Shown in pieces: positions 21,891-33,172 of a stretch of 64,000 bases of DNA. The position numbers and the translations under genes were made by a program. Position 1 is the stretch's first letter. Every line of letters begins with the position of its first letter. The stretch comes from Latrodectus hesperus (lineage: Eukaryota; Arthropoda; Arachnida; Araneae; Theridiidae), in the NCBI GenBank assembly GCA_037975125.1, contig CM075862.1:76985960-77049959 (forward strand). The letters are read 5' to 3'. The notes under the pieces were generated by a model. It was not told where the DNA came from, searched no databases, and was given only the letters and a program-made list of their open reading frames with translations.

Positions 21891-23525
21891 AAGAGTGAAT
21901 TACGAAGAGAGTTTCATTTAAATTAATTATTATAAGGTCACAATCATTTTTGGCTAGTAAACCCAACCTTCCCAATGCAATCTCAAGTGAAACAATAGCA
22001 TCAACAACAACTTGTCTAATTTTGCAGATAATATCAATATTATTGGCAATCAGATACAATCAGCAAGCAATAAGATTGATTTCTGTTGATTGAATAAGGC
22101 GTATAGTATGGATGTTTCCACTAATATTTATCTAAAAATCGCTTTAGCTTATTCTTGAGTTAAGTTAATATTATATACTTATTATTTATATTAAATTTGT
22201 GATAAGTGTGTCCACAATATCTAATTTAATATGAATTGATAGATAACGAATGAAAATAGTAAAGCCAAAATAATTGTATAAGACCCATATTAAATATGCG
22301 ATTATATGAATTTGCTGATATCTAATTAAATTAAACTTATTTGCTTGCTAATCTACAAAAAATAATAACCAAAAAAATAGCTTTACTTTATCATCAAGTA
22401 AAATATCACAAATCCTACACATTTCATTAAATAAAAATCAATGCCTATTAAAATACTTCAAAGAAAATCTACAGATATTTCAAATTTTAAACAGAAATTT
22501 GAGAAAACTTATTTCATTTTGTTTGAAGAATGGAAAATATGTATGGATATTTATTACCAATTCGATACAATAAACGATAATCTCAATAACATTCCAGTAA
22601 ACAGTAGCCGTCTTTTAATTTTTAACAATTATTAAACTGATGATCTATATTAATTTTAAAAATAAAATTCATTCTTGCTTTGTTTTGTGAAGTTTTTTTC
22701 TGAAGTGAGTGAAGTTTTTTTCTTTTGTATACAATTTTTCTTTTATAGGATACATTTTATGTTATTTTCATATAATATAGTTGGCACCACTTTTCCTACT
22801 TGTCGCCAAGCAATGGATAGAGAAATGGTACTTTAACGAAAATAAAATTACTTAAGAAAGTAATTATTCTCTGTACACTCTTTAGTTTATTCTTTTATTA
22901 ATGTGTGTATAGAAACAAAAGGAAAAATTCCAGTTACTTTTGTAAAAATGTCATCATTAATTGCTGGTATTTTAATGCACCACAAATAAGAAAAAGTTTA
23001 GGAATTGTTTCAAGAAAGATTACTGGGTATTTATTGGGATCACTTTTTGTCACATTTTATTGGATTTCGTTTTTTTACAAGGAAAGAACTCTTTCTTTCT
23101 TCATCACATTTCTTACCAGATAACTTACTTCGCTAACAAATAAAACGTAATCAGAGAAAATCTGATAAGCCGTATTTGGTTTGCAAACATTATCTGGTAA
23201 ATAAAATTATCCACAAAAGAGACTGTAGCCGTTAAGCTGTGATAATAATGACAATAATTTTTCGATTGCTGTAGCAAAATATTTAATACATATTGTGTAA
23301 ATACTTCGAGAGTTTTCAATGTAAATTAATTTAAATAAGTGTTTAGATTACAATAATAATTTTATTGTAATTGTCATTGTGCTAAGAAACAAATGAAAAA
23401 CTTATATTCTTATGGCAAAATTTAAAACCTTCTTGAAGGTCATGTAAAAAACTTCTAATTGTACTTATTTTTTCTCATAATTTTAAGCAATTCAGTATAA
23501 AAAAAGAGATTGAGAAAATCAGTTT
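21891..23525. other. AT-rich stretch without recognised features
   Basis: Several 60-80 codon open frames are present but none has a motif or a counterpart elsewhere. Confidence 0.5.
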
Positions 23526-23533
23526 GATTTTTG

Positions 23534-24815
23534 GGTACTTACGTATTATCGCAACCATATTTGCGGTACTATATATGACCGGGCCAGTACCAAAAACGGG
23601 ATAAGCTGACGGAATATGGAGTGCGTGGTTAAAAAGTACAATGTGATAGAAACAGTATGAAAGAAAATAATAAATAACACGTGAAGAAAAATAATAAGTA
23701 ATTTTTATCTATATAATTCTTATACATTTATTTGACGATATATCAGTTACGTTTTGGTGGAAAATCATGTAAAATGTTTTTTTAGATTAGAATCAAAACG
23801 GTTTTTTTATCCTTTTCTTGGTCTTGTCGCCATATGAATTCTGCCAAGTAAGACTGAAGATGGTGTTTTGCTGTATCCCATTGTCTCTTGTTCCTCCATT
23901 TCGCGGAACCCCACATTATTTCGATTGTTTGGGTATGCACACCCATTTCAAGGTCGACAAAATTATATTTGTGATTTACTGTTAAATGATTAAATCCAGC
24001 GATTGCCAATTGATCAGTTTGATATGCTCTCCAACTGTTAGAATAAAGTGTACTCCATTCCTCAATGTTTTCGCCAATTTTCCTGGAAAAGCGAGGCTGC
24101 AGTTCTATCAAGAACGGTTGCTAAAAATGCTTGTTTTGTCTCTCGATAGACTCCACCAGAATTCCATTGCTCTGGAAATATTCGATCTGAATTATTTTTC
24201 CTTTTCGTGAACAAGCTTTCATCTATTTCCACAATGCTGCCAGGTCCATTCTTTTTCTTTCTTTCTTTGCTTTCCATATGGAGAACACAAATCTCCCTCA
24301 TATAGTTTTTCCAGTCTATGACTATTTTATCTGCTAAATTAAGTGTTGACTTTGTTAATTCTTTTAATTAATTTAATTGCTGTTAATTCTTTGCACCAGC
24401 AATACATGAATCTTACTACTGTTAATAACGGGATACAGCTTTCCTCAAACTAATTACCACTTCTTATTCCCGCGTGTTGATTACAGGTTGCAACGTTGCA
24501 CTTCCAAAAAATCTGTTTTCGAAAATTAAGCTTCATCAGGTGAGAGTTGGTACATTTCCTAACGTCTGGTAAAATGTTTTATTTCTGTCAGTGTAACGGT
24601 ATCTTTTTCAGAAATCAGTAAATCCCAGATTCGCATTTTAGTATTCAAGCTTGTCATTTTCAACGAATGGTTAAGCTGAGAAAAGTAGCAAGTGGGGAAA
24701 TTTGAAAATAATCACATGGTTGCCAATACGGTGCCTAAGATGCGTGTGACATTGGGTTTGCCAATTTGGCAAGTTAACGAGGAGGTTGGTATGGTTGCGA
24801 TAATACGTAAGTACC
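23534..24815 (-). mobile_element. Complete Merlin DNA transposon
   Basis: The element is 1282 bp. Its ends are perfect 26-bp inverted repeats (23534-23559 and 24790-24815) beginning GGTACTTACGTATTATCGCA. It is flanked on both sides by the identical octamer GATTTTTG (23526-23533 and 24816-24823), the 8-bp target duplication expected for the Merlin (IS1016-like) superfamily. One broken transposase gene fills most of the interior on the minus strand. Intact ends with a dead gene mean it could only have moved with enzyme from another copy. Confidence 0.9.
23782..24657 (-). pseudogene. Merlin (ISXO2/IS1016-like) transposase, broken
   Basis: The product would be a DDE transposase of the ISXO2-like fold that cuts and pastes the surrounding element. 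From the start MTSLNTKMRIWDLL an N-terminal part with cysteine pairs (WKC...TC) is readable in mixed frames at 24400-24650. A clear frame then gives VIDWKNYMREIC, GPGSIVEIDESLF (first catalytic Asp) and DRTAASL. A one-base slip near 24070-24100 moves the rest into another frame: NIEEW...LYSNSWRAY, VNHKYNFVD, GVHTQTIEIMWGSAKWRNK, HHLQSYLAEFIWR. The second catalytic Asp is replaced: the family has YSD.WRAY, here it is YSNSWRAY (codon 24037-24039). The third acidic residue (TIE) is kept. At least one stop and two frame changes are also present. Total length of about 290 codons is normal for the family. Dead copy. Confidence 0.85.
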
Positions 24816-24889
24816 GATTTTTGTTTTGATTAAAAATGTAATAGTTTAGAAAAAGTAGAAGCCTTACAATATATATTTTACCGTGCTTG

Positions 24890-25330
24890 GTGGTTTGTGT
24901 TGTTGAATAATCGATAAATAAGTCTCTTAAAAACACAAGACTTTAATTCGTAGAAATTTCAACAAGATACAGGTAATTACAGCTGTAGAAGTCACAATTA
25001 CACAGCTCCAATTCAGCTGGTACAGTTACTTCCAAACCTGGAAGTCTCTAATGGCTCAGACAGATAGCATCTTTAATGTACTAGATTAGCGTTCAAGATT
25101 GATTGTCTTCAATGATCCTTCTATGCCGGGCGGTGCTATTTATACCCGACTTGGCGTGAAAATCTAAGAATTTCGCCAAGTTTCTGGAAGGTTGTAGCTA
25201 TTTCGCTTAGTAATTGGTCCCAGAAATTCAGTGAGGGATATTTTCTAAAATATCTATTTTTCGCCAAACAATCGCCAAAAATCTCGCCAAAAGGTTGCCA
25301 AGTTATCATGTCATATATCAATAGAATTGC
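24890..25330 (-). mobile_element. Solo-LTR-like repeat, copy 2
   Basis: On the minus strand it has TTGGCGA(A/G)AT-type blocks, ACGCCAAGTCGG, the TATA box GTATAAATAGC (plus-strand position about 25135-25146), and an AATTAAAG-like poly(A) region. It ends near ATTCAACAACACAAACC. The same layout is found at 5570-6111. It starts about 70 bp beyond the Merlin target duplication. No coding region is attached. Confidence 0.5.
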
Positions 25331-26525
25331 TTTTTTTCACGTAGAAATACGCCTACATTGCTCAATTATTGCCCCAAATCTGTATAATTTAGATCTATCT
25401 GAGATACATTAACATAAATACAAGCAATATCTACAAGTTTATAACAATATTTAATTTGTGAAACTTAAGGATTTTTGTTATCCATCGCAACATGCTGGGT
25501 CAACTTTCCATAAATAATACATCAAATTCCTATTTTGGAAAGGAAGAAGCTATATTAGACACTCTAAACCTTGACCTAGGTTAAGATTTTTCTGTGCGTA
25601 AGTTCGATTCCTGCTACGATTTATATAATAGGAGATGGATGTTACTCTTCTGTGTTTTTTGCATACATGTCTGTCAGGGTGGGTGCTTGGTGGTTTTCCA
25701 AGTTTCTCCTCTTGTGAAACCTAAAAATGGTCAACAATCTATGAAAATTTCTCCCGGAAGACGATTTACGCCGTGAATCTTAAATTAAATTCATTTTCGG
25801 CTGATAAGCTGCCGGTGTCAAAAGCAATCACCCCTAAAATGACTTAAGCTGGGATCTAACTTTAGTTGGAGCCTTCCTCTCTGCAGAATGTAATCTTACC
25901 AACAAGCTGCATCAAGCTATATAAGTATCTGGATTCAGTAATTATATTTTATCGGTTAAAAATCAAATTTTGTACGCAATTGACTGTTCAATTGCAATTA
26001 TTGATTTTGATATCAAAATGATGGGCGAAAATAATTTTCAAACTCAAATTTTATACAAATCATTAAAATGCATTTTTATTCCATGATACCTTTTATTTTT
26101 GCTTTTGAATAAATATTTACCATTTGCTTTATCTCTTTTAAATTTCTTATACAACGGAAATAATCTGATTTATTTAAATATTTTTTCTATTGGAATTCAA
26201 TACTGCATTATTGGAATTCAATAGAAGAATTTTATATTCTGTATTGAAATTTTTGGAAACACAAATCAATCACGTTACAGTTAAGGATGCAATGGAAACA
26301 CGGAAAATAAAATTTCCAAATACTACTTGAGTAAATAAATCAGAAACAGATTCATATTAGTATTAGTATTATCAAGGAAACAGCATCATAAATCATTAAT
26401 TCCTTTATAAAAATTCTTTATAGTGCATTTTGCATTATTTTTATTAAATATGAAGAAAGTTTGCTTCAGTTCATGGAAAATTCAATTATTTGAACGTTAA
26501 ACAAGAAACATTTGTAAGGGACTGC
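25331..26525. other. Unannotated stretch
   Basis: Around 25590-25620 there is a B-box-like AAGTTCGATTCC and a less AT-rich body to about 25790, possibly an unpaired SINE; support is weak. The rest is AT-rich with nothing recognised. Confidence 0.4.
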
Positions 26526-26529
26526 AAAT

Positions 26530-27115
26530 ATATATTATTAAAATGTTTCTATATTGCTTGCAGCATGAATATAAAATAAGAAAATAACAAATTCAAATAA
26601 ATAATTTGATTTTGCAAAATTTTATTGTTAAAATACTTCTGTCGTTTGCAATATGAGTTAAATAGAAATATAACCAATTCTAAATAATAGTTTTGATCTT
26701 GTAGAATTCTTTATTATTAAAATGTCTCTATTATTTTCGATGAATTAAATACGAAAACAAATAATTCAAAATGAATGTTTTGTAAAAAAAAATCTATATT
26801 ATTAAAATGCATCAATCATTTGCAATACGGGTCTTTATTTTAATAAAATATATCGATCACATGTAATAAGCGTTAAAGACTAAAATAACCAATTTGAAAT
26901 AATTATTTTGATTTCGAAAAAGTTTTTCTTATTAAAATATCTCTGTCATTTTCAATATGGTTTCAATACGAAAATAATTAGAAATAAATATTTTGATTTT
27001 GTGTAAGAAATTTTTATTACTAAGACTTCCACGAAATCAGTCGTTTGCAATATGGGTTAAATATGAAAATAACTAATTTGAAATAAATATTTTGGTTTTG
27101 TAGAAATAAATATTT
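26530..27115 (+). repeat. Degenerate ~88-bp tandem array
   Basis: The marker TATTATTAAAATG...CATTTGCAATATG...GAAAATAA...AATTTGAAATAA...TTTTGATTTTG recurs at about 26536, 26625, 26713, 26801, 26930 and 27016. Most steps are 86-89 bp, one is about 129. Units are strongly diverged. Confidence 0.55.
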
Positions 27116-27607
27116 CTACATTTTTAATTATAGTTTCATAATTAGTTTTATTTCTGTTTCCACTGACTCGTTATTTTTGCACTCTTAATGTATTCAATTA
27201 TTTTGTTATATTATGAAAGAATGAGTCTGACAATTGTTCCACTCAATAATAATAAAGATCGTATGAAAGATGGACATTGTTATGATATTTTCACGCACAA
27301 TGAAGCAGAGCTCTGGAGGCTTAGAGGTTTATTTTCCGTATTTACTAGAGGATAATTTCGTTTTCGGACAAAATTATGAAGTAAGGGTGCATGGAATGTT
27401 GTTTCATAATGAAAGCAAGCCAAGAAATAGTTCGGCTATTACCATATCTAAGTTGGTTTATATGATGAGTGTTATTTCTTCACCAGAAATGGTATTACCC
27501 CTCAGTATATAGGGTAAATAAGGGTAAATGTTTTTGTATATTGGAATTTATCACTTTTACGGAGTAATTTAGTAGAATCCTTCATTGAGCTCTCTGGGGG
27601 TAATTAT
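27116..27607. other. Unannotated stretch
   Basis: An 80-codon plus-strand open frame (27270-27512) lies in a slightly GC-richer patch. I see no family motif and do not call it. Confidence 0.45.
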
Positions 27608-27724
27608 TATTAATACATATTATATCATATAATTTTCAACATTAGATTGTTTTATTAAATGTTGTAATTTTTATTAATACATATTATATCATAATTGACA
27701 ACATTATATTGTTTTATTAAATGA
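27608..27724 (+). repeat. Tandem duplication, ~64-bp unit, two copies
   Basis: ATTAATACATATTATATCAT...CAACATTA.ATTGTTTTATTAAATG occurs at 27608-27661 and again at 27673-27724. Confidence 0.7.
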
Positions 27725-27776
27725 ACTAAGTTTAATAATAAATAATTTATATACTTTAAGAATTTTTAAAATAATA

Positions 27777-28400
27777 CACTCGTGTCCATCAATTAAGGAT
27801 AATGCAAGTTCAGACAAAGAAAGAAACAGAAGCAAAGCAAATGTGACTTATTTGTAAAATCTATTTATTAATTCAAAAGGTAAAGAGCAAAACAGATGCT
27901 ATATGTTTGACATACTTTATAAAAATTGTGATTTTTACTCCCAGGAGCAAATTTCAAAGAATCTATTTACAAAAACCAAAATAACATGGTGGGTATAGAT
28001 GGTTAATATATAGTATGCTCTACCAGACGATGCAATATAGGCCGTACAACGCCTAGGCATGTTGAGTATCAAACTAATGGATCTGATCTTGGGGAATATT
28101 GCACCACTTACATCAAGCAGTGCTCTCCGAAGTTCCGGTAGACATGTGGGAGGGGTTGATGGGCTGCAATTCGTAGGCCAAGCATGTCCCTTATATGCTA
28201 CTATTGGTTTCAAGTCCGGTGAGTATGCTGACCAGTCCATACGGGTGATATCCTTCGATTGAAGGCATTCGTTTACAATGTTTGCACTGTGAGGACGGGC
28301 GTTGTCATCCATAAACGGAAATTCTGCAACCATGGCGTCCGAAACAAACGTGCATGTTGTTCCAGAATGACATCCCGATAGATGTGGCCTGCCTTGTTGA
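27777..28400 (-). pseudogene. Tc1-like transposase, C-terminal relic with one end
   Basis: On the minus strand the frame gives FPFMDDNARPHSANIVNECL (second catalytic Asp block of Tc1-like DD34E enzymes), then WSAYSPDLKPI. The family next has the catalytic Glu (KPIEH); here a one-base insertion near 28205 shifts the frame and the Glu is lost. PPTCLPELRRALLD and ILNMPRRCTAYIASSGR follow, the usual C-terminal end. Upstream of about 28340 the sequence continues in another frame (IYRDVILEQHARLF). CACTCGTGTCCATCAATTAA, directly after a TA at 27775-27776, looks like the element's outer end. The opposite end and the N-terminal half are missing. Compare the N-terminal relic at 17132. Confidence 0.75.
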
Positions 28401-29334
28401 GGAAGGAGTTCTCTCATAATTGGAAGGCTGTGAGTTCAATTCCAAATTCACTGAAAGATTTGTGATGCTCACCAAGAGCGTCAATCTTTCAAGTGAGATG
28501 ATAATTTCAGGGAGGCAGTTCAACTCGAAGTCTTCCATTTAGTCTCTACTTTTAAATTACGAAGACCCAATCACATTCTAATATTTCTTTTGACTGAATT
28601 AATGTGAGCTATATAAGCACTCAGTTATCATAAATCTCTAAAATATATCAATCTACTTAGCAAAAAAACTAGAATCGTATAGCATTGATTTATTTTATTA
28701 ATACTAGAAAACGTTATTAGTTTAATCAGCGTAAAATAAAATGATGCATATTTTTATGTAGAACAAAATTCGGTGGTTGTTTTTCTTTCTAAATACATTA
28801 TAATCCAAGTTTAAATAATTTGTCAGATTAATTATTGAGATGATTTCTATCAAATGAGTAAAACACTTACAATTTTCAGAGAATGTGAAATAAGAGAAAA
28901 ATACCCTATCTTACTTTATCATTTAAATAAAAGAATAATATGTATCTGCTCACATCAACTTAACAATGGATAAGATGGTAATGTTTCTTTCATCTCCAAG
29001 AATAAGAAGGGCTTCTCCCTGCATAAATACAACTCGAGGTCATTGGCCTCAACTAATAGATGAAGAGTGTACTAAAAGACTCCAGGGGATAAAAAGAAAT
29101 TCGGGATTTCCATTTACTGTTATTATGATTAGTGGACATGAAACGGAGAAGCTTTCATTTTATATGATCAAACATTAGCTTGATTCAATACGAATTTTTT
29201 GTCATTTGCTTGAGAAAAGATTTTAATCTCGTTGTAGCAAAAATCCTATTGGAGAAAAACTGCGAAATGAAAATTTTGAATTGCATAATAATTTTAAAAT
29301 TATAACCACTATTCACGAGGAGATCATTGTGGCG
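28401..29334. other. Unannotated stretch
   Basis: A B-box-like GAGTTCAATTCC near 28432 suggests a SINE fragment up to about 28540. A 70-codon open frame (28966-29178) has no motif. Otherwise AT-rich. Confidence 0.4.
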
Positions 29335-29985
29335 AATAGTTTAATCAAATTCTTACAATAAAAAGAAAGAAATTCGACGAAATTTTTGAGCCTATGTTTT
29401 ACAAATATGCTTTTTATTATTTCAGTGATATTAATTAAAGGAAAATTTTTAAGGTTGGAATAAGCAAGGCAATAGTCGTAAGATTCAAAGGAGATTGCTT
29501 ACAAATATTGCAGTTATTAGATTAAAATTCTATTAATTAATGAAATTTTTAAAAATTTAAATTGTCCTTGCCGATTTAAACTAACCATAAAGTAGATGTT
29601 TTGTCATGTCTTTTCCATTTAAATTTTTTTTGCTGTTCTATTGTCCATGCGTAAATGGCTTGAATCCATAGAAAATGCTTTCTCAAACCGATGATTTCTG
29701 CTCCTTACATAAGAAATCGTTTTATTAACAGAATGAACTTCGACAGTATTCTCATGCATTCGATGGTGAACTTCGCCTTGTTGGCTGCTACTCGAAGAAT
29801 GTGATTTGAAGGCAGCAAATTTGTCGGCAAGTCGGATTTACAACGCCGTCGCAATACGATGCGACGTGGATGAAACGTTATCTGACGTCATAGATACTTT
29901 AAACCAATGAGAATCGTAAGAAAGTGGCGTACTCAAGATTTCAACTGTAACGAAGAAGCAACCATTTTATGGTTGAAAAACACAA
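29335..29985 (+). repeat. Dispersed repeat F, copy 1 (MITE-free)
   Basis: It matches the reverse complement of about 50840-51795 over some 600 bp. Shared blocks include GAGCCTATGTTTTACAAAT, TTAATTAAAGGAAAATTTTT, CTCAAACCGATG, CTGACGTCAT, AAACCAATGAGAATCGTAA and GATTTCAACTG. It has no MITE at 29935-29942, where copy 2 carries one. The conserved CTCCTTAYATAAGAA and TGACGTCA look promoter-like. No protein frame is shared by both copies. Identity unknown; a solo LTR or other transcribed non-autonomous element is possible. Confidence 0.65.
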
Positions 29986-31260
29986 ATTTAGAGCATAAAA
30001 GCTTAAAAAATCTGAGATTATATTTTATGAATTAAAAAAATATTTCAGATTTTAAATATATATTGACCCTTTAATTTAATTTAAATTTCTTTAGTATGTT
30101 GCTATTGTTATTAAGTATGCACTTATTTTCACTTAACCTTATATTACCATGGTAATTATAGCTTTTAAATTCAGAAATATTTTTTTCATGACAATTATAC
30201 CTAATTAATTTTATTAACTAAATGGTTTTAAAAAGCATAATGTAGGGACGTAAGAAAATGGAAGTTAGAATTAGCTAAAACATTACATTTATTACATTAC
30301 ATATGATTAAAAAAATATATATAGTTACAAAAAAATACTTAATAATTATTAATAAGGTTACATAGTACCTGTACAGTACAACCTATAAACAAAGCTATTA
30401 ATGAACTGGACGGTTCAACTTCCGTTCCTCACACCTCTATTCTAATCTTCTTTTTACTCTATTCGATATTGAATATTTTGTATTGGGCAGTAACGCCATT
30501 TATTGTCAGTAACAGTTAATATGGATCTGTTACAATAATATTAATAATGTACAGGTGATATTTATCAAAGGAAATGATATTCAAATGTTTCCCATTTGAA
30601 TATCATTTCCTTATTATTTAAAAATTAGGGAATATTAACAGTAAATGAATGTAGTATAAGTGAACACTCACGGATAATTAAAAGCAATCACGATATCTAA
30701 GGATATTTTATGAAATAAAATTTAACTGTTTTATGAGAGATTCTAGAGAAATGTGTGTGTGTGCATGATTCCTAATGAGGGTAAACTTACATTTGTTTTC
30801 TCAGCAGAAATTATCTGAATATACTTTACTGCATTCTGTTTATATTGAATTGAGTAACGAATATGATTTCTGAGTACCGAGATCCACGACATCGTCAAAT
30901 CGCAAAAGAATAAATACCGTGAACTATATAATTCATTGACTGCTTTTCAATAGAATGTAGTGATCAAAATGTTTGAGCCTGTTCTTATTGAGCAAAGAAG
31001 TTTTCATAAAATTACAATTTCACTGAACAATAAGAACATTCTCCAATAGTTTGTTTATTTTTTGAAAGTTTATAGTTTACAAATTTTAATACACATAAAA
31101 TCTATTTTAACTTCACTCTTTATGTATATATCAAGTGTGAAAGAAAACATTCTAGGGGAAGATAGTAGAATATATATAACACTGGTTTTATTATATATAG
31201 ACTTGTATTTCAGAATAATTGTTATTTTTTTATTTGATTTAATCTAATAATTCACAAATA
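29986..31260. other. Unannotated AT-rich stretch
   Basis: No genes or repeats recognised apart from the hairpin at 30568-30612. Confidence 0.5.
30568..30612. repeat. Perfect 20-bp hairpin, 5-nt loop
   Basis: AAGGAAATGATATTCAAATG at 30568-30587 is the exact reverse complement of 30593-30612, with loop TTTCC. Confidence 0.85.
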
Positions 31261-31262
31261 TA

Positions 31263-32545
31263 TTGGGTTGGCAACTAAGTAATTGCGGATTTCATTCATA
31301 GATGGCTTCAGTTGAATTTTTAGGTTTGCAGACGTAATACAAATGTAAAACACATTTTGTTATTTGATAGTTGGCAATTCAGCTGTCAATCAGTAAAAAA
31401 TGTTTTTTGATCGGTTGAATAGTTCTCGTTTGGCGTTCGTTGAAAAATGGAAAATCAAAAGGAACATTTTCGTCATATTTTGCTTTTTTATTTCCCCAAA
31501 GGGAAAAACACATCGCAAGCTCATAAAAAATTATGTGCTGTTTATGGTGACGAAGCCTTAAAAGAACGGCAGTATCAAAATTGGTTTGCCAAATTTCGTT
31601 CTGGTGATTTTTCAATCAAAGATGAAAAACGCTCTGGTCATCCAGTTGAAGTTGATGACGACCTAATCAAAGCAATAATCGAATCGGATTGTCACAGTAC
31701 AACACGTGAGATTGCAGAGAAGCTTCATGTATCACATACATGCATTGAAAATCACTTAAAACACTTTGGCTATGTTCAAAAACTCGATACATGGGTTTCT
31801 CACGAATTGAAAGAAACGCATTTAACGCAACGCATTAACAGCTGCGATTTGCTAAAGAAACGTAATGAAAATGATCTATTTTTAAAACGACTGATAACTG
31901 GTGATGAAAAATGGGTTTTCTACAACAATATCAAGCGGAAAAGATCGTGGAGCATGCCAGGTGAACCAATTCAAACAAGATCAAAAGCTCGTATTCAGCA
32001 AAAAAAGGTTTTGTTATCAGTTTGGTGGGATTACAAAGGAATTGTCTACTTTGAACTCTTACCACACAACAGAACGATCAATTCTGATGTCTACATTGAA
32101 CAACTAACGATATTAAACAATGCAGTTGAAGAAAAGCGACCCAAATGGACAAATCGAAAATGTGTTGTAGTCCATCATGACAATCCAAGGACACACATCT
32201 TTGGTCACTCGGCAAAAGTTATCGGAGCTTATTTGTGATATTTTCCACACCCACCATATAGTCCTGACCTTACACCATCTGATTGCTTTTTGTTTCGATC
32301 GTTATAATACTCCTTGAATGGTAAAAATTTCAATAATGATGATGATGTCAAATCGTACCTGATTCAGTTTTTTGATAATAAAAACCAGAAGCTTTATGAA
32401 CATGGGATTCTGATGCTGCCTGAAAGATGGCAAAAGGTCATTGATGAAAATGGGCAATACATTACAGAATAAAGTTATATAGTTCCATGAAAAAATTGTC
32501 TTTGTTTTTCTAAAAAAATCCGCATTTACTTAGTTGCCAACCCAA
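31263..32545 (+). mobile_element. Complete mariner transposon, copy 1
   Basis: The element is 1283 bp, flanked by TA on both sides (31261-31262, 32546-32547). Its inverted ends start TTGGGTTGGCAACTAAGTAA and match over 30 bp with one difference. It contains a single, broken transposase gene read on the plus strand. Confidence 0.95.
31447..32472 (+). pseudogene. Mariner transposase (DD34D type) with two stops
   Basis: The enzyme would bind the element's ends and perform cut-and-paste transposition at TA. From MENQKEHFRHILLFYF the N-terminal helix-turn-helix domains span residues ~1-115 (QNWFAKFRSGDF, STTREIAEKLHVSH). The linker motif is WVSHEL, where the usual form is WVPHEL. The first catalytic Asp is D153 (TGDEKWV) and the second D245 (HHDNPRTH). 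A TGA ends the frame at codon 264 (32236-32238). The same frame continues with YSPDLTPSD, holding the third Asp at codon 279, then a TAA at codon 287 (32305-32307), and runs to the natural-looking end at 32470-32472. So there is no frameshift, only two nonsense codons. The second and third Asp are 33 codons apart, one fewer than the usual 34, so a codon has probably been lost. The total of 341 codons is normal. Confidence 0.9.
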
Positions 32546-32547
32546 TA

Positions 32548-33170
32548 TTTGACACACTTGTCTTTATAGCAAATTTTTGTCACGAGATTTTGATTTATTT
32601 TTACGATTTTAATTTTTACAAAATCTACTGTATGTAAGAATTAACTATATTGGAAAAATTTAATGAAAATTCATAAAGAAAAATACTACCCAAATTCGAA
32701 AAATGTAAACTGAAATAAAGATCCAGGCTTCGTCTCTTTTGAAAAACATGAAAATTGCCTATTCATTATTGTCTCTAATATTCAGTTAGTCGCAGTGAAA
32801 AATATGCTATTTTGTATATAAAAAGGTATTTATTATTAAGTTATACTTATTGCGCATGCTTGGATCAGAAATGAAAATCATCTTCGGTGCTAAATAATCG
32901 AGTTTTTTTTAACAGCAAGTTAGTGATTTTGCATGCTGAGATATTTGTTGTTATTTGAAATATATTCTAATATTTAGAATTGCAGATGCATGGACAGTTT
33001 GCGATTGATTAGTTTTAAAGAACGGACAAGGTATAAGAAAATAGCACTTTTTAAGATCCCTTTTTATCCTGCAAATAGTTACCAAATTCTGCTAGAGTTC
33101 CAAAACAAAATAATGCCAAAAAGTCTTCGTTAATATATTTCCTATTTACTACTACCTGTTGAGTATTAAA
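32548..33170. other. Spacer between the two mariner elements
   Basis: Nothing recognised. Confidence 0.6.
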
Positions 33171-33172
33171 TA

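Noticed and set aside
27270..27512. 80-codon plus-strand open frame
   Set aside because: No family resemblance and no second copy for comparison; length is within chance for this composition.
17132..28400. The two Tc1-like relics as one split element
   Set aside because: The N-terminal part is on the plus strand and the C-terminal part on the minus strand 10 kb away, with other insertions between; two separate copies are simpler.
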